DNA of 32,536 nt from Actinomycetota bacterium (lineage in GTDB: Bacteria > Actinomycetota > Thermoleophilia > UBA2241), in NCBI GenBank assembly GCA_026392275.1, contig JAPLCM010000102.1, positions 1 through 32,536 on the forward strand. The letters run 5' to 3'. A program made the translations under genes and the position numbers. This document shows positions 23,226-31,850 of the stretch, piece by piece. Position 1 is the stretch's first letter. Every line of letters starts with the position of its first letter. The notes beneath the pieces were generated by a model. That model worked only from the letters and a program-made list of their open reading frames with translations. It was not told the origin of the DNA and ran no database searches.

Positions 23226-24728
23226 GTGAGCGTGCCCGACCTCGAGACCTACCGCCGCCGCGCCGAGGAGTTCATCGGCGCCCTCGACAGCGAGTACAAC
23301 GAGCACTTCTCGGGCCGCAAGCCCGTCTGCGACACGGCGGCGGTCTACGACCGCTACCCCGAGCTGTTCACGCGCGACGCCGTCGTCGAGCTCGACGCGC
23401 TGTATCATCGCACCGTCGAAGAAGACGCCAAGAGACGCCTCGCCTACCTCAGTGCCTTCACCGTCGACGGGTTCATGGGCGAGCAGACCAAGCTTCTCGT
23501 CGACGAGATCGCCAACACCGAAGGCTCGACGACCATCGCCGTCGACGGCGAGACCATCGGCTTGCGTCAGGCCAGGGTCGTGCAGGGCAACGAGGCAGAT
23601 GCCGCTCGCCGCGCGCGCATCCAGAGCGCCCGTCTGGCCGCCACCGACGAGCATCTCAACCCTCTGTACGAACGGCACTGGCGACGCTGCCACGATCTCG
23701 CCGCAGACCTCGGGTACCCCAACTACATGGAGCTGTTCTCAGAGGTCAGGGGCCTCGACTACGGTCTGCTGCGCGCCGAGCTCGAGGGCTTCCTGCGCGA
23801 TACGGCGGGACTGTACGAGCGTGTCATGGACCGCCTGGCTCGCGAGCGCCTGGGTATCACCCTCGCCCAGCTCAGCTACGCCGACCTGCCCTACTTGTGG
23901 CGCGCCCCCGGCTTCGACGGCGTTTTCACCGCCGACGGCCTTGTGCCGACGCTCCGCCGCACCCTCGCCGGCATGCATATCGACCTCGACGCCCAGGCCA
24001 ACGTGCACCTCGACACCGAGGTCCGCGAGCTCAAGTCACCGCGGGCTTTCTGCGCGCCGGTGCGCGTGCCCGACGAGATCTATCTGGTCGTCCTGCCTCA
24101 CGGCGGCCAGGACGACTACGCCACGCTGCTGCACGAGGCGGGGCATACCGAGCATTTCGCGCACACCTCCCGGGATCTGCCCTTCGAGTACCGCCATCTC
24201 GGCGACAACGCCGTCACCGAGGCCTTCGCTTTCATCTTCGACCACCTTGTGGTCAACCGCCGCTGGCTCGAGCGCTACCTTCAGTTCACCGATGCTGACG
24301 ATTTTGTGCGCTTCGCCAGCATCAGCGATCTCTACTTCATGCGCCGCTATGCGGCCAAGCTGGCCTACGAGACCGAACTGCACACCCAGACCGGCGAGCT
24401 GCGCGGCGTGGCGGCCGAGTACAGCCGCAGGCTTGGCGAGGCCACCATGGTCGACGTGCCCGAGCAGATGTATCTGGTCGACGTGGACGACGGGTTCTAT
24501 TGCGCCAGCTACCTGCGCGCCTGGATGCTCGAAGGCGCCTTGCGCATGATGCTGCAGGACCGGCACGGCATGGACTGGTTCGCCAACGACGCCGCCGGCG
24601 CCTGGCTCAAGGAGCTGTGGTCCTACGGCCAGCATTTCACCGCCGAGAAACTGCTCCTCAAGCAAGGCGGCGGACGTCTCGACACCGACCCCCTGCGTCA
24701 CCACTTCGAGCGCGCTCTGGGCCGCTGA
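23226..24728 (+). CDS. M3-like zinc oligopeptidase
   Basis: A 500-residue, all-helical metallopeptidase without signal peptide. The zinc site is HEAGH (303-307, in LLHEAGHTEHF), with the third ligand E332 in DNAVTEAFAF, the spacing seen in M3 oligoendopeptidases and related M2/M32-like enzymes. GTG 23226 is preceded by AAGGAGG. The probable role is degradation of short peptides in the cytoplasm. It ends 20 bases before the convergent yjbQ-like gene. The N-terminal 200 residues are helical and less conserved, so the precise subfamily is uncertain. Confidence 0.82.
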   Translation: MSVPDLETYRRRAEEFIGALDSEYNEHFSGRKPVCDTAAVYDRYPELFTRDAVVELDALYHRTVEEDAKRRLAYLSAFTVDGFMGEQTKLLVDEIANTEGSTTIAVDGETIGLRQARVVQGNEADAARRARIQSARLAATDEHLNPLYERHWRRCHDLAADLGYPNYMELFSEVRGLDYGLLRAELEGFLRDTAGLYERVMDRLARERLGITLAQLSYADLPYLWRAPGFDGVFTADGLVPTLRRTLAGMHIDLDAQANVHLDTEVRELKSPRAFCAPVRVPDEIYLVVLPHGGQDDYATLLHEAGHTEHFAHTSRDLPFEYRHLGDNAVTEAFAFIFDHLVVNRRWLERYLQFTDADDFVRFASISDLYFMRRYAAKLAYETELHTQTGELRGVAAEYSRRLGEATMVDVPEQMYLVDVDDGFYCASYLRAWMLEGALRMMLQDRHGMDWFANDAAGAWLKELWSYGQHFTAEKLLLKQGGGRLDTDPLRHHFERALGR

Positions 24729-24748
24729 GGCAGGGCGCGCGCCGCGTT

Positions 24749-25147
24749 TCAGCGCGCCGAGAGCACGCTCACGACCACGTGGCGGCGGCGTGGTCCGTCG
24801 AACTCCGCGAAGTACACGCCTTGCCAAATGCCGAGCAGCAGGCGGCCGTCCGCCAGCGGCACGGTGACGCTGCTGCCCATGAGGCTCGCCTTCACGTGTG
24901 CGTCGGCGTTGCCTTCGGCGTGCGTGAACATCAGGCTCTCGGGCACCAGTCGCTCGAGGGCCAGCTTCATATCGGCGCGCACCGACGGGTCGGCGTTCTC
25001 GTTGATGGTCACGCCGGCGGTGGTGTGAGGTACGTACACGACCACCACGCCGTCGGTGACGCCACTCTCGGTGGCCGCTGCCGCCACCTGCGTCGTGACG
25101 TCGACGAAGACCACGCGTTCGCGAGTCTGGATCTCGAAGCCGGGCAT
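24749..25147 (-). CDS. YjbQ/UPF0047 family protein
   Basis: A 132-residue protein carrying the whole UPF0047 signature: VPHTTAGVTINENADPSVRA, then HAEGNADAHVKASLMGSSVT and GIWQGVYFAEFDGPR. The Escherichia coli homologue has weak thiamine-phosphate synthase activity, and the true role is not settled. GGAGGT lies nine bases before the ATG. It follows the PHP gene by 15 bases on the same strand, so the pair is probably one transcript. Confidence 0.92.
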   Translation of the reverse strand: MPGFEIQTRERVVFVDVTTQVAAAATESGVTDGVVVVYVPHTTAGVTINENADPSVRADMKLALERLVPESLMFTHAEGNADAHVKASLMGSSVTVPLADGRLLLGIWQGVYFAEFDGPRRRHVVVSVLSAR

Positions 25148-25162
25148 GGTGAGACCTCCTAG

Positions 25163-25813
25163 TCAGAAGAGGCCGAAGCGGCGAGGGCGGCGCGCCTCGG
25201 CACGATGAGGGATGGTGCGCCTCTGTTTGAGCGCAGCCACCACGTCGGCCGTGGAACGCACTGGGTCGGGCAGTTCCGTGTAGCAGGCCATGAGCTGGCC
25301 GGCCACGTGCGCGTCGCTGCCGCCGGTGCGCGCGGCGCCGAGCTGGGCGGCGATCTGCTCGGCGGCGGTCACGTAGCGCTCGCCGAGCCAGTTCCCGTTG
25401 TAGACCTCCACCGCGTCGACGACCCCGGCCACCATGCGTTCGAGGCCGAGGTAGTAGGCGGATCCGCTGCGTCCGCCGCCCGCTCCCGGGTGCACCCACA
25501 CGACTGCGGCATCGGGCGGAAGCTCACCGGCGCGCGGGGCGTCCTGCACGGCCGCGAAGGTGCTCAGGAAGTCGAGGTCCGGCGAGAACACGACGAAGTC
25601 GCCGAACAGCGTGCTGATCTCGACGCCGTGGACGAGCAGTACGCCCTCGGCGGCCAGCGCCGGGGCCAGACTGCGGTTGTCCGACATGTCGCCGTGATTG
25701 GTGAGGGCCACGGCCTCGATGCCGTGCTCGACGCACCAGGCGACGTAGTCGCGGTAGCTGATATGCGAGCAGTCCGAGGCGGGATAGGTGTGCGTGTGCA
25801 GGTCGACGTTCAT
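25163..25813 (-). CDS. PHP-domain phosphoesterase
   Basis: A 216-residue PHP protein. Metal-binding positions are visible as DLHTHT at the N-terminus, LTNHGD, HGVEIST, VVWVHPG and GGSDAHV. This is the arrangement of small stand-alone PHP phosphatases. It is a second PHP sequence in the window besides the glycosyltransferase fusion; the two are clearly different in the linker regions. Its -10 box (TATAAT) lies only eight bases from the ATG, so the mRNA may be leaderless. It is followed by the YjbQ-like gene. Substrate unknown. Confidence 0.85.
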   Translation of the reverse strand: MNVDLHTHTYPASDCSHISYRDYVAWCVEHGIEAVALTNHGDMSDNRSLAPALAAEGVLLVHGVEISTLFGDFVVFSPDLDFLSTFAAVQDAPRAGELPPDAAVVWVHPGAGGGRSGSAYYLGLERMVAGVVDAVEVYNGNWLGERYVTAAEQIAAQLGAARTGGSDAHVAGQLMACYTELPDPVRSTADVVAALKQRRTIPHRAEARRPRRFGLF

Positions 25814-25821
25814 CGGCGTCG

Positions 25822-25829
25822 ATTATAGA
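25822..25829. promoter_or_regulatory. Overlapping divergent -10 boxes
   Basis: On the minus strand TATAAT (25827-25822) is eight bases before the ATG at 25813; on the plus strand TATAGA (25824-25829) is 12 bases before the ATG at 25842. Neither start has a ribosome binding site, so both transcripts may be leaderless or nearly so. No good -35 box was seen for either. Confidence 0.4.
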
Positions 25830-25841
25830 CTTCCGGCCACC

Positions 25842-26648
25842 ATGCAGGGCACACTAGACTCCTTCGGGGTGGTCGAGATCCTCCAGATGCTCGGCCGCGC
25901 ACGGCGCTGCGGCACACTGCACATCGAGTGCCCCGCGCGGCTCATCGACGTCCACTTCGTGCACGGCCGCATCGCGGAGACACGCGACTCCACGCGCGTG
26001 GCCACCGACACCGTGATCGGCAGCCAGCTGCTCAAGCGCTCGCTGGTCAACGACGCGCAGCTCAGAGACGCGCTCGCGCGCCAGGAGGCCGAGCCGTGCC
26101 CGCTGGGCACGTTGCTGGTGCGGAACGGTCACGTCGGCGAGCACGACCTGCGCGAAGTGCTGTCGCGCCAGATCGCCAATACTCTGGTGGCCGCCAGGCT
26201 GGAGACCACGGGGAACTTCGTCTTCGTGGTCGACCCCGACCCCGGGCAGGTCGACTTCATCACCATCGACACGCACGCGGTGCTTCTCGACATCTCCGCA
26301 CTGGGCGGCGAGTACTGCCTGGCCGTCGAGATGCTGGGGCAGTCCAACACGGTCCTCGTGCGCAACGGCGACTACCAGACCCTGCCGCGCAACCCGCTGA
26401 CGATGGGGCGCGACGAGTTCATGGTGCTGGTGCAGGTCGACGGCCAGCGCACCGTGGCCGAGATCGGCGGCGCCAGCGGCCTCGAGGAGATCACCGTGAT
26501 CAGCATCCTCGGCAAGCTTGCCGAGGCTGGCGTGTTGCTGGTCAAGGCCGAGCGGCAGAGCCGCGCCGAAGACGATGTGGAGTTGCAGGCGCACCGTGAC
26601 AGCGTATGGGCGGAGGTCAGCCAGCTCCTCGACGACATCGCCGACTAG
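25842..26648 (+). CDS. DUF4388 (PATAN-like) domain protein
   Basis: A 268-residue protein. It begins MQGTLDSFGVVEILQMLGRA, then RCGTLHIECPARLIDVHFVHGRI: the DUF4388 pattern of a strand-helix unit followed by a GRI turn. Then comes a DAQLRDALARQEAEPCPLGT-LLVRNGHVGEHDLREVLSRQ segment that resembles the N-terminal module of GspE/MshE-type proteins. The C-terminal part has a TVAEIGGASGLEEITVISIL winged-helix-like unit. Such proteins are found near motility and signalling genes, with no defined activity. The first ATG in frame at 25842 begins the conserved domain; upstream in-frame codons would extend through the promoter. Confidence 0.75.
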   Translation: MQGTLDSFGVVEILQMLGRARRCGTLHIECPARLIDVHFVHGRIAETRDSTRVATDTVIGSQLLKRSLVNDAQLRDALARQEAEPCPLGTLLVRNGHVGEHDLREVLSRQIANTLVAARLETTGNFVFVVDPDPGQVDFITIDTHAVLLDISALGGEYCLAVEMLGQSNTVLVRNGDYQTLPRNPLTMGRDEFMVLVQVDGQRTVAEIGGASGLEEITVISILGKLAEAGVLLVKAERQSRAEDDVELQAHRDSVWAEVSQLLDDIAD

Positions 26649-26779
26649 CCGGGCGCGGCGCCCGACGCAGCGGCGCGGCCGCGCGACGGCTCGGCCGAGC
26701 CGGACTGGGGAGGTCTTTCGCGGCCGCTCGAGGGGTTGCGCGGTCGCATGGGCCTGCGCCGCCGCCACAGCGCCACGAA

Positions 26780-26814
26780 GAGGGGCGGGCGGCCCTTCCG
26801 CCCGCCCGCCCCTC
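26780..26814. terminator. Hairpin between convergent genes
   Basis: A perfect 13-bp GC-rich stem (26780-26792 with 26802-26814) around a nine-base loop. Upstream in the same gap are a 16-base palindrome (26687-26702) and a short hairpin (26650-26664). They lie between the DUF4388 gene and the convergent aminotransferase. No U-tract is present. Confidence 0.5.
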
Positions 26815-26872
26815 GTGTGCTCGTCGCCGGTGACCCTGCGGCCGCCGGCCCACCTATGCGTCACGCTCGCCG

Positions 26873-28252
26873 TCAGGCGGTCACGTCGCTGATCAGCGCG
26901 TCAAAGGCGCCCACGTAGAGGTCGATGTCGGCATCGGTATGCGTGATCGACAGCGTCCACTCCTCTTCGCGGCCGGGGGCGATCACCACGCCGCGGTTGA
27001 AGTTGTAGAGCCAGGCGAGGGCCACGAGCTCGGGGTCCTGGTGCTTGATGAACGATTCGTAATCGGTGATCTTGCCGTCGGCGAAGTTGACGCAGCCCTT
27101 GGAAGAGATGCCGACGGTGGTGCCGGGGAAGCCGTACTTCTCGCAGACCGCGTCGCAGCCTGCGATGATGCGGTCGTTGAGGTGGTTGAGATGCGCGTAG
27201 GCGTCGTCGGTCATGACCTGCTCGAAGCTCGCGCGTGCGGCGGCCATGCTCAGCGGGTTGCCGCTGTAGGTACCGACTTGGAACACGGTGCCGTCGTTGA
27301 CCCTGGCCATGATCTCCGCGTTGCCGCCGATGGCGCCGCACGGCGTGCCGCCGGCGAGAGCCTTGCCGAGGCAGATCATGTCGGGCACGACGCCCCAGCG
27401 CTCCACGGCGCCGCCGCGGGCGGTGCAGATGCCCGTCTTGACCTCGTCGAAGATGAGCACGATGCCGTGCTTCCTGGTGATGGCGCGCACGCCCTCGAGG
27501 AAGCCGGGCTCGGGGAGCACGACGCCGAGGTTCATCATGGCGGGCTCCATGATCAGCGCCGCGGGAGCGTTACCCTCGGCGACCATGCGCTCGATGCGCT
27601 TGTTCGTATTCTCGACGTCGTTGAACGGCACCGCCACGGTGAGGTCGATGGAGCTCTGTGGGATGCCGGCGCCGTACGAGATCGATCGATAGTCGTCGCG
27701 CGGACCGACGTCCCCGAAGTCGGCGACGCCCAGCGACACCATCACGTAGTCGTGATGGCCGTGGTAAGAGCCGAACATCTTGACGATGGGCTCGCGGCCG
27801 GTGAAACCGCGGGCCACGCGGATGGCATCCATGGTGGCTTCTGAGCCCGAGTTGACGAACCGCCACTGCGGCAGCTTGAAGGCGCCGGCGAGGTGCTCGG
27901 CCATGATGATGGCGTCCTCGGTGGGCAGGCCGAACTGGGTGCCCAGCGGCGCGCGCTTCTGGATGGCCTCGACGATCAGCGGATGGGCGTGACCCTGGAC
28001 CATGCAGCCGTAGCCGTTGTGGAAGTCGGCGATCTCCTGGCCGTCGACCGTCCAGATGTGTGGGCCTTTGCCGTGCGTGTAGTAGACGGGGTACGGGTCG
28101 CGGGCGTGATACGTGGAAGCGACGCCCATCGGCATGTGCTTGATGGCCCGTTGGTACATCTCATGGGATCTCGGCGACTGGTCTTCCAGCCTCTTCTCTT
28201 CGCGAGCCGTGAGGTCGGCGATGAGCTGTCTGTCGATCTGGTTCGCTGGCAT
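26873..28252 (-). CDS. Class III aminotransferase, glutamate-1-semialdehyde aminomutase-like
   Basis: A 459-residue PLP enzyme. The PLP lysine is K297 in CLGKALAGG, preceded by IFDEVKTG (Asp269 contacts the pyridine nitrogen). FVNSGSEATMDAIRVARG (132-149) and SYHGHHD (162-168) bind the phosphate and ring. The general layout is that of HemL and related amino-transferases; the extended N-terminus (about 30 residues) and the sequence around the substrate site differ enough that the haem-pathway assignment is not certain, and no hem genes are adjacent. AAGGAG precedes the ATG. The upstream region to 28586 contains possible operators. Confidence 0.87.
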   Translation of the reverse strand: MPANQIDRQLIADLTAREEKRLEDQSPRSHEMYQRAIKHMPMGVASTYHARDPYPVYYTHGKGPHIWTVDGQEIADFHNGYGCMVQGHAHPLIVEAIQKRAPLGTQFGLPTEDAIIMAEHLAGAFKLPQWRFVNSGSEATMDAIRVARGFTGREPIVKMFGSYHGHHDYVMVSLGVADFGDVGPRDDYRSISYGAGIPQSSIDLTVAVPFNDVENTNKRIERMVAEGNAPAALIMEPAMMNLGVVLPEPGFLEGVRAITRKHGIVLIFDEVKTGICTARGGAVERWGVVPDMICLGKALAGGTPCGAIGGNAEIMARVNDGTVFQVGTYSGNPLSMAAARASFEQVMTDDAYAHLNHLNDRIIAGCDAVCEKYGFPGTTVGISSKGCVNFADGKITDYESFIKHQDPELVALAWLYNFNRGVVIAPGREEEWTLSITHTDADIDLYVGAFDALISDVTA

Positions 28253-28586
28253 GCTGGGTTCTCTCCTTCAGTTCTGTCGACCAGGAAATGGCGCTGTCGG
28301 ATTCGGCCTGTGTATCACCCCACGGTAGGTGTCGCGTCCCCCCTGAGACTCGGGAGCACGTGCTTCCGAAAGACCCTGCCGCTCCTCGCGTGCGCGGGCG
28401 GACCGCTTGCGCGAGCCACAGGGGCTCGCACACGGAAGTCTATCGTGTCGGACGGCGCAAGTGTAGGGTTCGGCAGCCAGTTGGCCGTTTCGGCAGCCGA
28501 TTCGGCCAGGAATGCCGAGCGGCGGGTCGGCCTCACGGCGCCTGGGCAGGCAAGGCCGGCCGGCGCGCGGGGCGTGGTCACAGCAG
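28253..28586. other. Intergenic upstream region of the aminotransferase
   Basis: No gene is seen. It contains a near-perfect 18-bp palindrome (28351-28368, one mismatch, centre CACGTG) about 100 bases before the ATG, a 7-bp hairpin near 28420, and a repeated TTCGGCAGCC (28469-28478 and 28489-28498, 20 bases apart) that may be operator half-sites. None was matched to a known riboswitch. Confidence 0.4.
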
Positions 28587-28619
28587 AAGGGCGGCTCCCC
28601 GCAAGAGGGAGCCGCCCTT
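28587..28619 (-). terminator. Terminator of the cytochrome gene
   Basis: A perfect 13-bp stem (28587-28599 with 28607-28619) around a seven-base loop, 38 bases beyond the cytochrome stop in the direction of transcription. Only a short T stretch follows, so termination may be modest. Confidence 0.7.
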
Positions 28620-28657
28620 TCAAGCGAAACTGGCGAAGCCCGGAGGCTGCCTGAGTG

Positions 28658-30110
28658 CTACCTTCTTACCGACCTGGCCTGCTCGAGTGCCTTCAGAATG
28701 ACGGTCCTCGCGTAGTCCCAGTTGTGGATGCCCCAGCTACCTTCAGACTCGATGTACTGCTGGTTGGTGAAGGCCTTCTGGAAGGCCATCTGGCCCTTGG
28801 TCCACTTCTTCATCGGCTTCTTGTTGATGGCTGTGTTGGCCGCTTCGATGCTCTTGAAGCCGAGGCGCTTGGCTGCCCTGGTCAGTGCGGCCGTCACCTG
28901 CTCGTCCCAGGAGCCCATGGCTTCCTGGCGGTAGTCCAGCGTACTCTGCAGCCATGTGGCCTGATCGTCGCCGGGTCGGCTGTGGCAGGTGGTGCACGAC
29001 GAGTACGGCATGGGCTTGACCCCAGTCGCGGTGGTGGCCTCCTGGGAGACTGCGTCCTCCGGCGTGATGATGGCGAACACGTGGTTGCCCGCCGTAGCGG
29101 TTGCGCCATCGTACTCATAGCCCGTGGGGACCATGTGGCACTGCACGCACTTGCCCTTGTGGACGCTCGGCGAGCCCTGCGGCACGTCGATCGCGCCGGT
29201 GCCGTTCATCATCTCCTTCATCGGCTCATGAACTTCGCTGCCGGGTTTGGCGACGCCGTTCGGGCCGAGCTGGGCGTTGTGGCACTGCACGCAGAGATCC
29301 TTGCGCGGCATCGTCAGCTGTGGATTGCGATCCTTGTTCCAGACCGCAGCCTGCTCGCCCTCTTCGTGCGGATCGTGGCAGGTCACGCAGGTGATGCCGT
29401 ACTTGGCCTGCGCCGCAGTCGGCTTCGCGTCGTCGGGGGCCATACGGTAGTCCTCAGAGTGGCACTTGAGGCACTTGCCCTGGTTGATCACAGCCTCGGG
29501 GATGTACGCCTTGATCTGGTTGAGGGCGTTGGCGTGGCTACTCACTCCGACCGTGCCCAGGCCATTGGCCCACTCTCCGTACTGCACCGCTCCTTCGCCG
29601 TGTGCCTGCTTGCTCTGGCCGCCGGCCCAGAACGCGTTCCGCTGCGGCGAGGCCGGAGTCGGGACGTCGAGCACCGAGTCCAGCGCGGTGGTGAACGGGT
29701 TGTAGCCCACGGTGTACTCGGGGGCGTATGGGCTCTTGATGTAGTGTCCGACGGGCGCCAACAGAGCGTAGGAGGTCTTGTTGGTCGAGTAGCGTGCATG
29801 GCACTGACCACACATCGCGGGGTTGGCGAGCTCCGTGGGAGTCGTGCCGTGCGCGGTCGCCTGGTTGTAGTGACAGGTGGAGCAGCCGACCACGGGCTCC
29901 GAGAAGGCGTCGTTGCCGGCGTCCGTGTTCTGGTGCGGTTTCGTTCCACTCCGGGTACACAGCCGGGCCCACACCGCCGGTGTCGTGACATGTCTTGCAC
30001 ACGGTCGCGTTGTCGTAGTCGGCGCGGTAACCGCTAAAGGCCAGCGCCGGAGCCGCCACCACGAGGATGGCGGCCACAATCATCGCAACGAGAAGGACGC
30101 GCTTCACCAT
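28658..30110 (-). CDS. Multihaem c-type cytochrome (eight CxxCH), apparent frameshift
   Basis: The product begins MVKRVLLVAMIV...APALAFSG, a signal peptide, then CKTCH. At about 29936-29945 the frame must shift by one base (one extra base, in a GAAACC context) to continue into PHQNTDAGNDAF and seven more haem motifs: CSTCH, CGQCH, CLKCH, CVTCH, CVQCH, CVQCH, CTTCH. The total is eight. The C-terminal helical region, with GSWGIHNWDYAR, resembles nitrite reductase NrfA/octahaem cytochromes, but no CxxCK catalytic motif is seen. Exported electron carrier or reductase is the likely role. The ATG at 30110 has GGAGG five bases upstream, and an in-frame GTG at 30158 has a perfect Shine-Dalgarno match. 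Whether the shift is a real mutation or a sequence error is unknown. Confidence 0.72.
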
Positions 30111-30158
30111 GGTCACCTCCTGGTAGGTAGGGGAAGAAGAATGCTTGTCCGCTTTCAC

Positions 30159-30459
30159 AGAATCACCTCCTTCCCGCGTGCGGATCGTTGATCGAAGACG
30201 CCGCGCGAAGCCCGGGCCACGTGCGGCGGCATTCGTGATGTGAAGAACGCGCGGGGGAGGTGCGGCTGCCGCCGGCCGGGTCGCAGTGACCCGCGCCGGC
30301 ACAACGGCCGCGCCGCAGTGACGTGTCACAGCAGTGCGGCCGGACCGGATGTCTGTGATTCGCTGTCCCCATGGCGCATTCTCTCGGCGGAAGTCGGCAC
30401 ACTCGTGGGGGTATGCCAGCTACCCGGGCAGGTATACAGGATTCCGTGCGTGTTAGCAA
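30159..30459 (-). promoter_or_regulatory. Promoter and structured leader of the cytochrome gene
   Basis: On the minus strand TTGCTA (30459-30454) and TATACC (30436-30431) are separated by 17 bases, a reasonable promoter. The transcript would start near 30424, giving a leader of about 265 bases to the GTG at 30158. The leader contains a 12-bp stem with one bulge (30271-30300) and a second foldable element (30312-30340, outer GCCGCA/TGCGGC and inner GTGAC/GTCAC). The ribosome binding site at 30172-30162 is an exact anti-Shine-Dalgarno complement. No known riboswitch was recognised. The remaining bases to 30563 show no gene. Confidence 0.4.
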
Positions 30460-30563
30460 TCATAAAGAAATGTGTGGCCGCACTGCGTGACCCCTGTCCA
30501 GCACATGCGGGGCGAATGGATCGCCGGCGGCGGGACGCGGGCGGCCGGGCGGGCGCAAGGAGT

Positions 30564-31742
30564 TCAGCCGGCTGAGACGGGCCCGTCGGTCCCGGGGCTC
30601 TCGGCCGGCCCGTCGCGCGTGACCGCGTCGATGGCGCCGCCGGCCGCGGCGCACCAGCCCTCGAACTGCGTCCGCGGCCGCAGGAAGACGATCGTCTCCT
30701 TGACCAGCGGGATCAGCGGGATGGCGATGAGCATCCCGGTGATGCCGTGGATCTCGCCGCCGGCGAGGACGGCGAAGATCACGACCAGCGGGTGTACGCG
30801 GAAGCGGCTGCCCATGATCACCGGCACGAGGATGTGACCCTCGATCTCCTGGATGAGGACGAAGGTGATGATCACCCAGAGCGCCGCGAGTGGAGAGTCG
30901 AAGACGGCCACCACTGTCGGGGGCACGGCGGCGAGCACGGGGCCGAGGTAGGGGATGGCCTCCATGAATGCCGCCCAAACGCCGAAGAAGAGCGCGTAGC
31001 GGGCGCCCGACGGGAAGGCGCCGATCATGCTGAGCAACCACATCCCGAGGCCCACGCTGCCGCCAAGGGCGGCGGACAGGATCACCTGGGCCTTGACGTA
31101 GTCGACCACCGCTGTCTTCGCCCGCCGCACGTACTCCTCACCGTCGCTGACGCTGTGCGTGGGGAAGTGCTCGGCGACGAAATGCCCGAGGCGCTTGGCA
31201 TCGAGCAGCATGTAGATCGAGATCACGACGATGATGATCAGGTACGTGATCTGGCGGACCACGGTGACGCCGACGTCGACCACGTTGGAGGTGAAGGACG
31301 GCACGCGGTCGGCGATCGCGGTGAGCGACGCCCTGAGCTGCGCCTGGACGTCGATGGCGAGCCCGGCGCGGTCTGAAAGGCGCTGCAGGCGCATGATCGT
31401 GTCGCCGGCCTGGTCGGCCATACCGGGCAGGGCGGTCGTGAGGTTGCGCAGCTGCTGCACGACCGGCGGCCACACGAGCGCCGCCACGAGGACGAGCACG
31501 GCGACGAAGCCGACGTAGACCACGAACACGCCCAGATAGCGGTGCACGCGCACGCGCTCCAGCCCGTGAACGAGGGGGTTGAGCACCAGGGCGATGAGGC
31601 CGGCCACCACGAAGATGAAGATGACCTGGGCGATCGCCCCCAGGGCGAACCAGGCGACGATGAGCAGCGCGGGCAGGACCGCCAGCTGAACCCAGCGGGG
31701 GACGTAGATCCTTCCTGGAGTGCACTCGGGTCGCGTGGCCAT
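30564..31742 (-). CDS. AI-2E family (PerM/YdiK-like) permease
   Basis: A 392-residue membrane protein with about seven to eight helices and a central soluble segment, the layout of the AI-2E transporter family. The stretch VWAAFMEAIPYLGPVLAAVP, then VLIQEIEGHILVPVIMGSRF and the VHPLVVIFAVLAGGEIHGITG block are its diagnostic C-terminal signatures. Members export or exchange small solutes; the autoinducer-2 label is historical and does not prove that substrate. The ATG at 31742 has AGAGGTGAT about 11 bases upstream. It lies divergent to dnaK and ends before the cytochrome leader. Confidence 0.9.
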   Translation of the reverse strand: MATRPECTPGRIYVPRWVQLAVLPALLIVAWFALGAIAQVIFIFVVAGLIALVLNPLVHGLERVRVHRYLGVFVVYVGFVAVLVLVAALVWPPVVQQLRNLTTALPGMADQAGDTIMRLQRLSDRAGLAIDVQAQLRASLTAIADRVPSFTSNVVDVGVTVVRQITYLIIIVVISIYMLLDAKRLGHFVAEHFPTHSVSDGEEYVRRAKTAVVDYVKAQVILSAALGGSVGLGMWLLSMIGAFPSGARYALFFGVWAAFMEAIPYLGPVLAAVPPTVVAVFDSPLAALWVIITFVLIQEIEGHILVPVIMGSRFRVHPLVVIFAVLAGGEIHGITGMLIAIPLIPLVKETIVFLRPRTQFEGWCAAAGGAIDAVTRDGPAESPGTDGPVSAG

Positions 31743-31850
31743 GCCGCGGCATCACCTCTGCCGTGGGGTTCGGCGCGGGCGCGCGGAAGCCTGCCCCGCG
31801 CCCGCCACCCTCCGGGGCACGGTTTTGTCTCTGCGGGGACGGGGCATAAA

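Noticed and set aside
21080-24298. Very long plus-strand open frame
   Set aside because: It is antisense to the RNA methyltransferase and continues into another frame of the peptidase; its composition is Arg/Ala-rich, as expected for a shadow frame in high-GC DNA.
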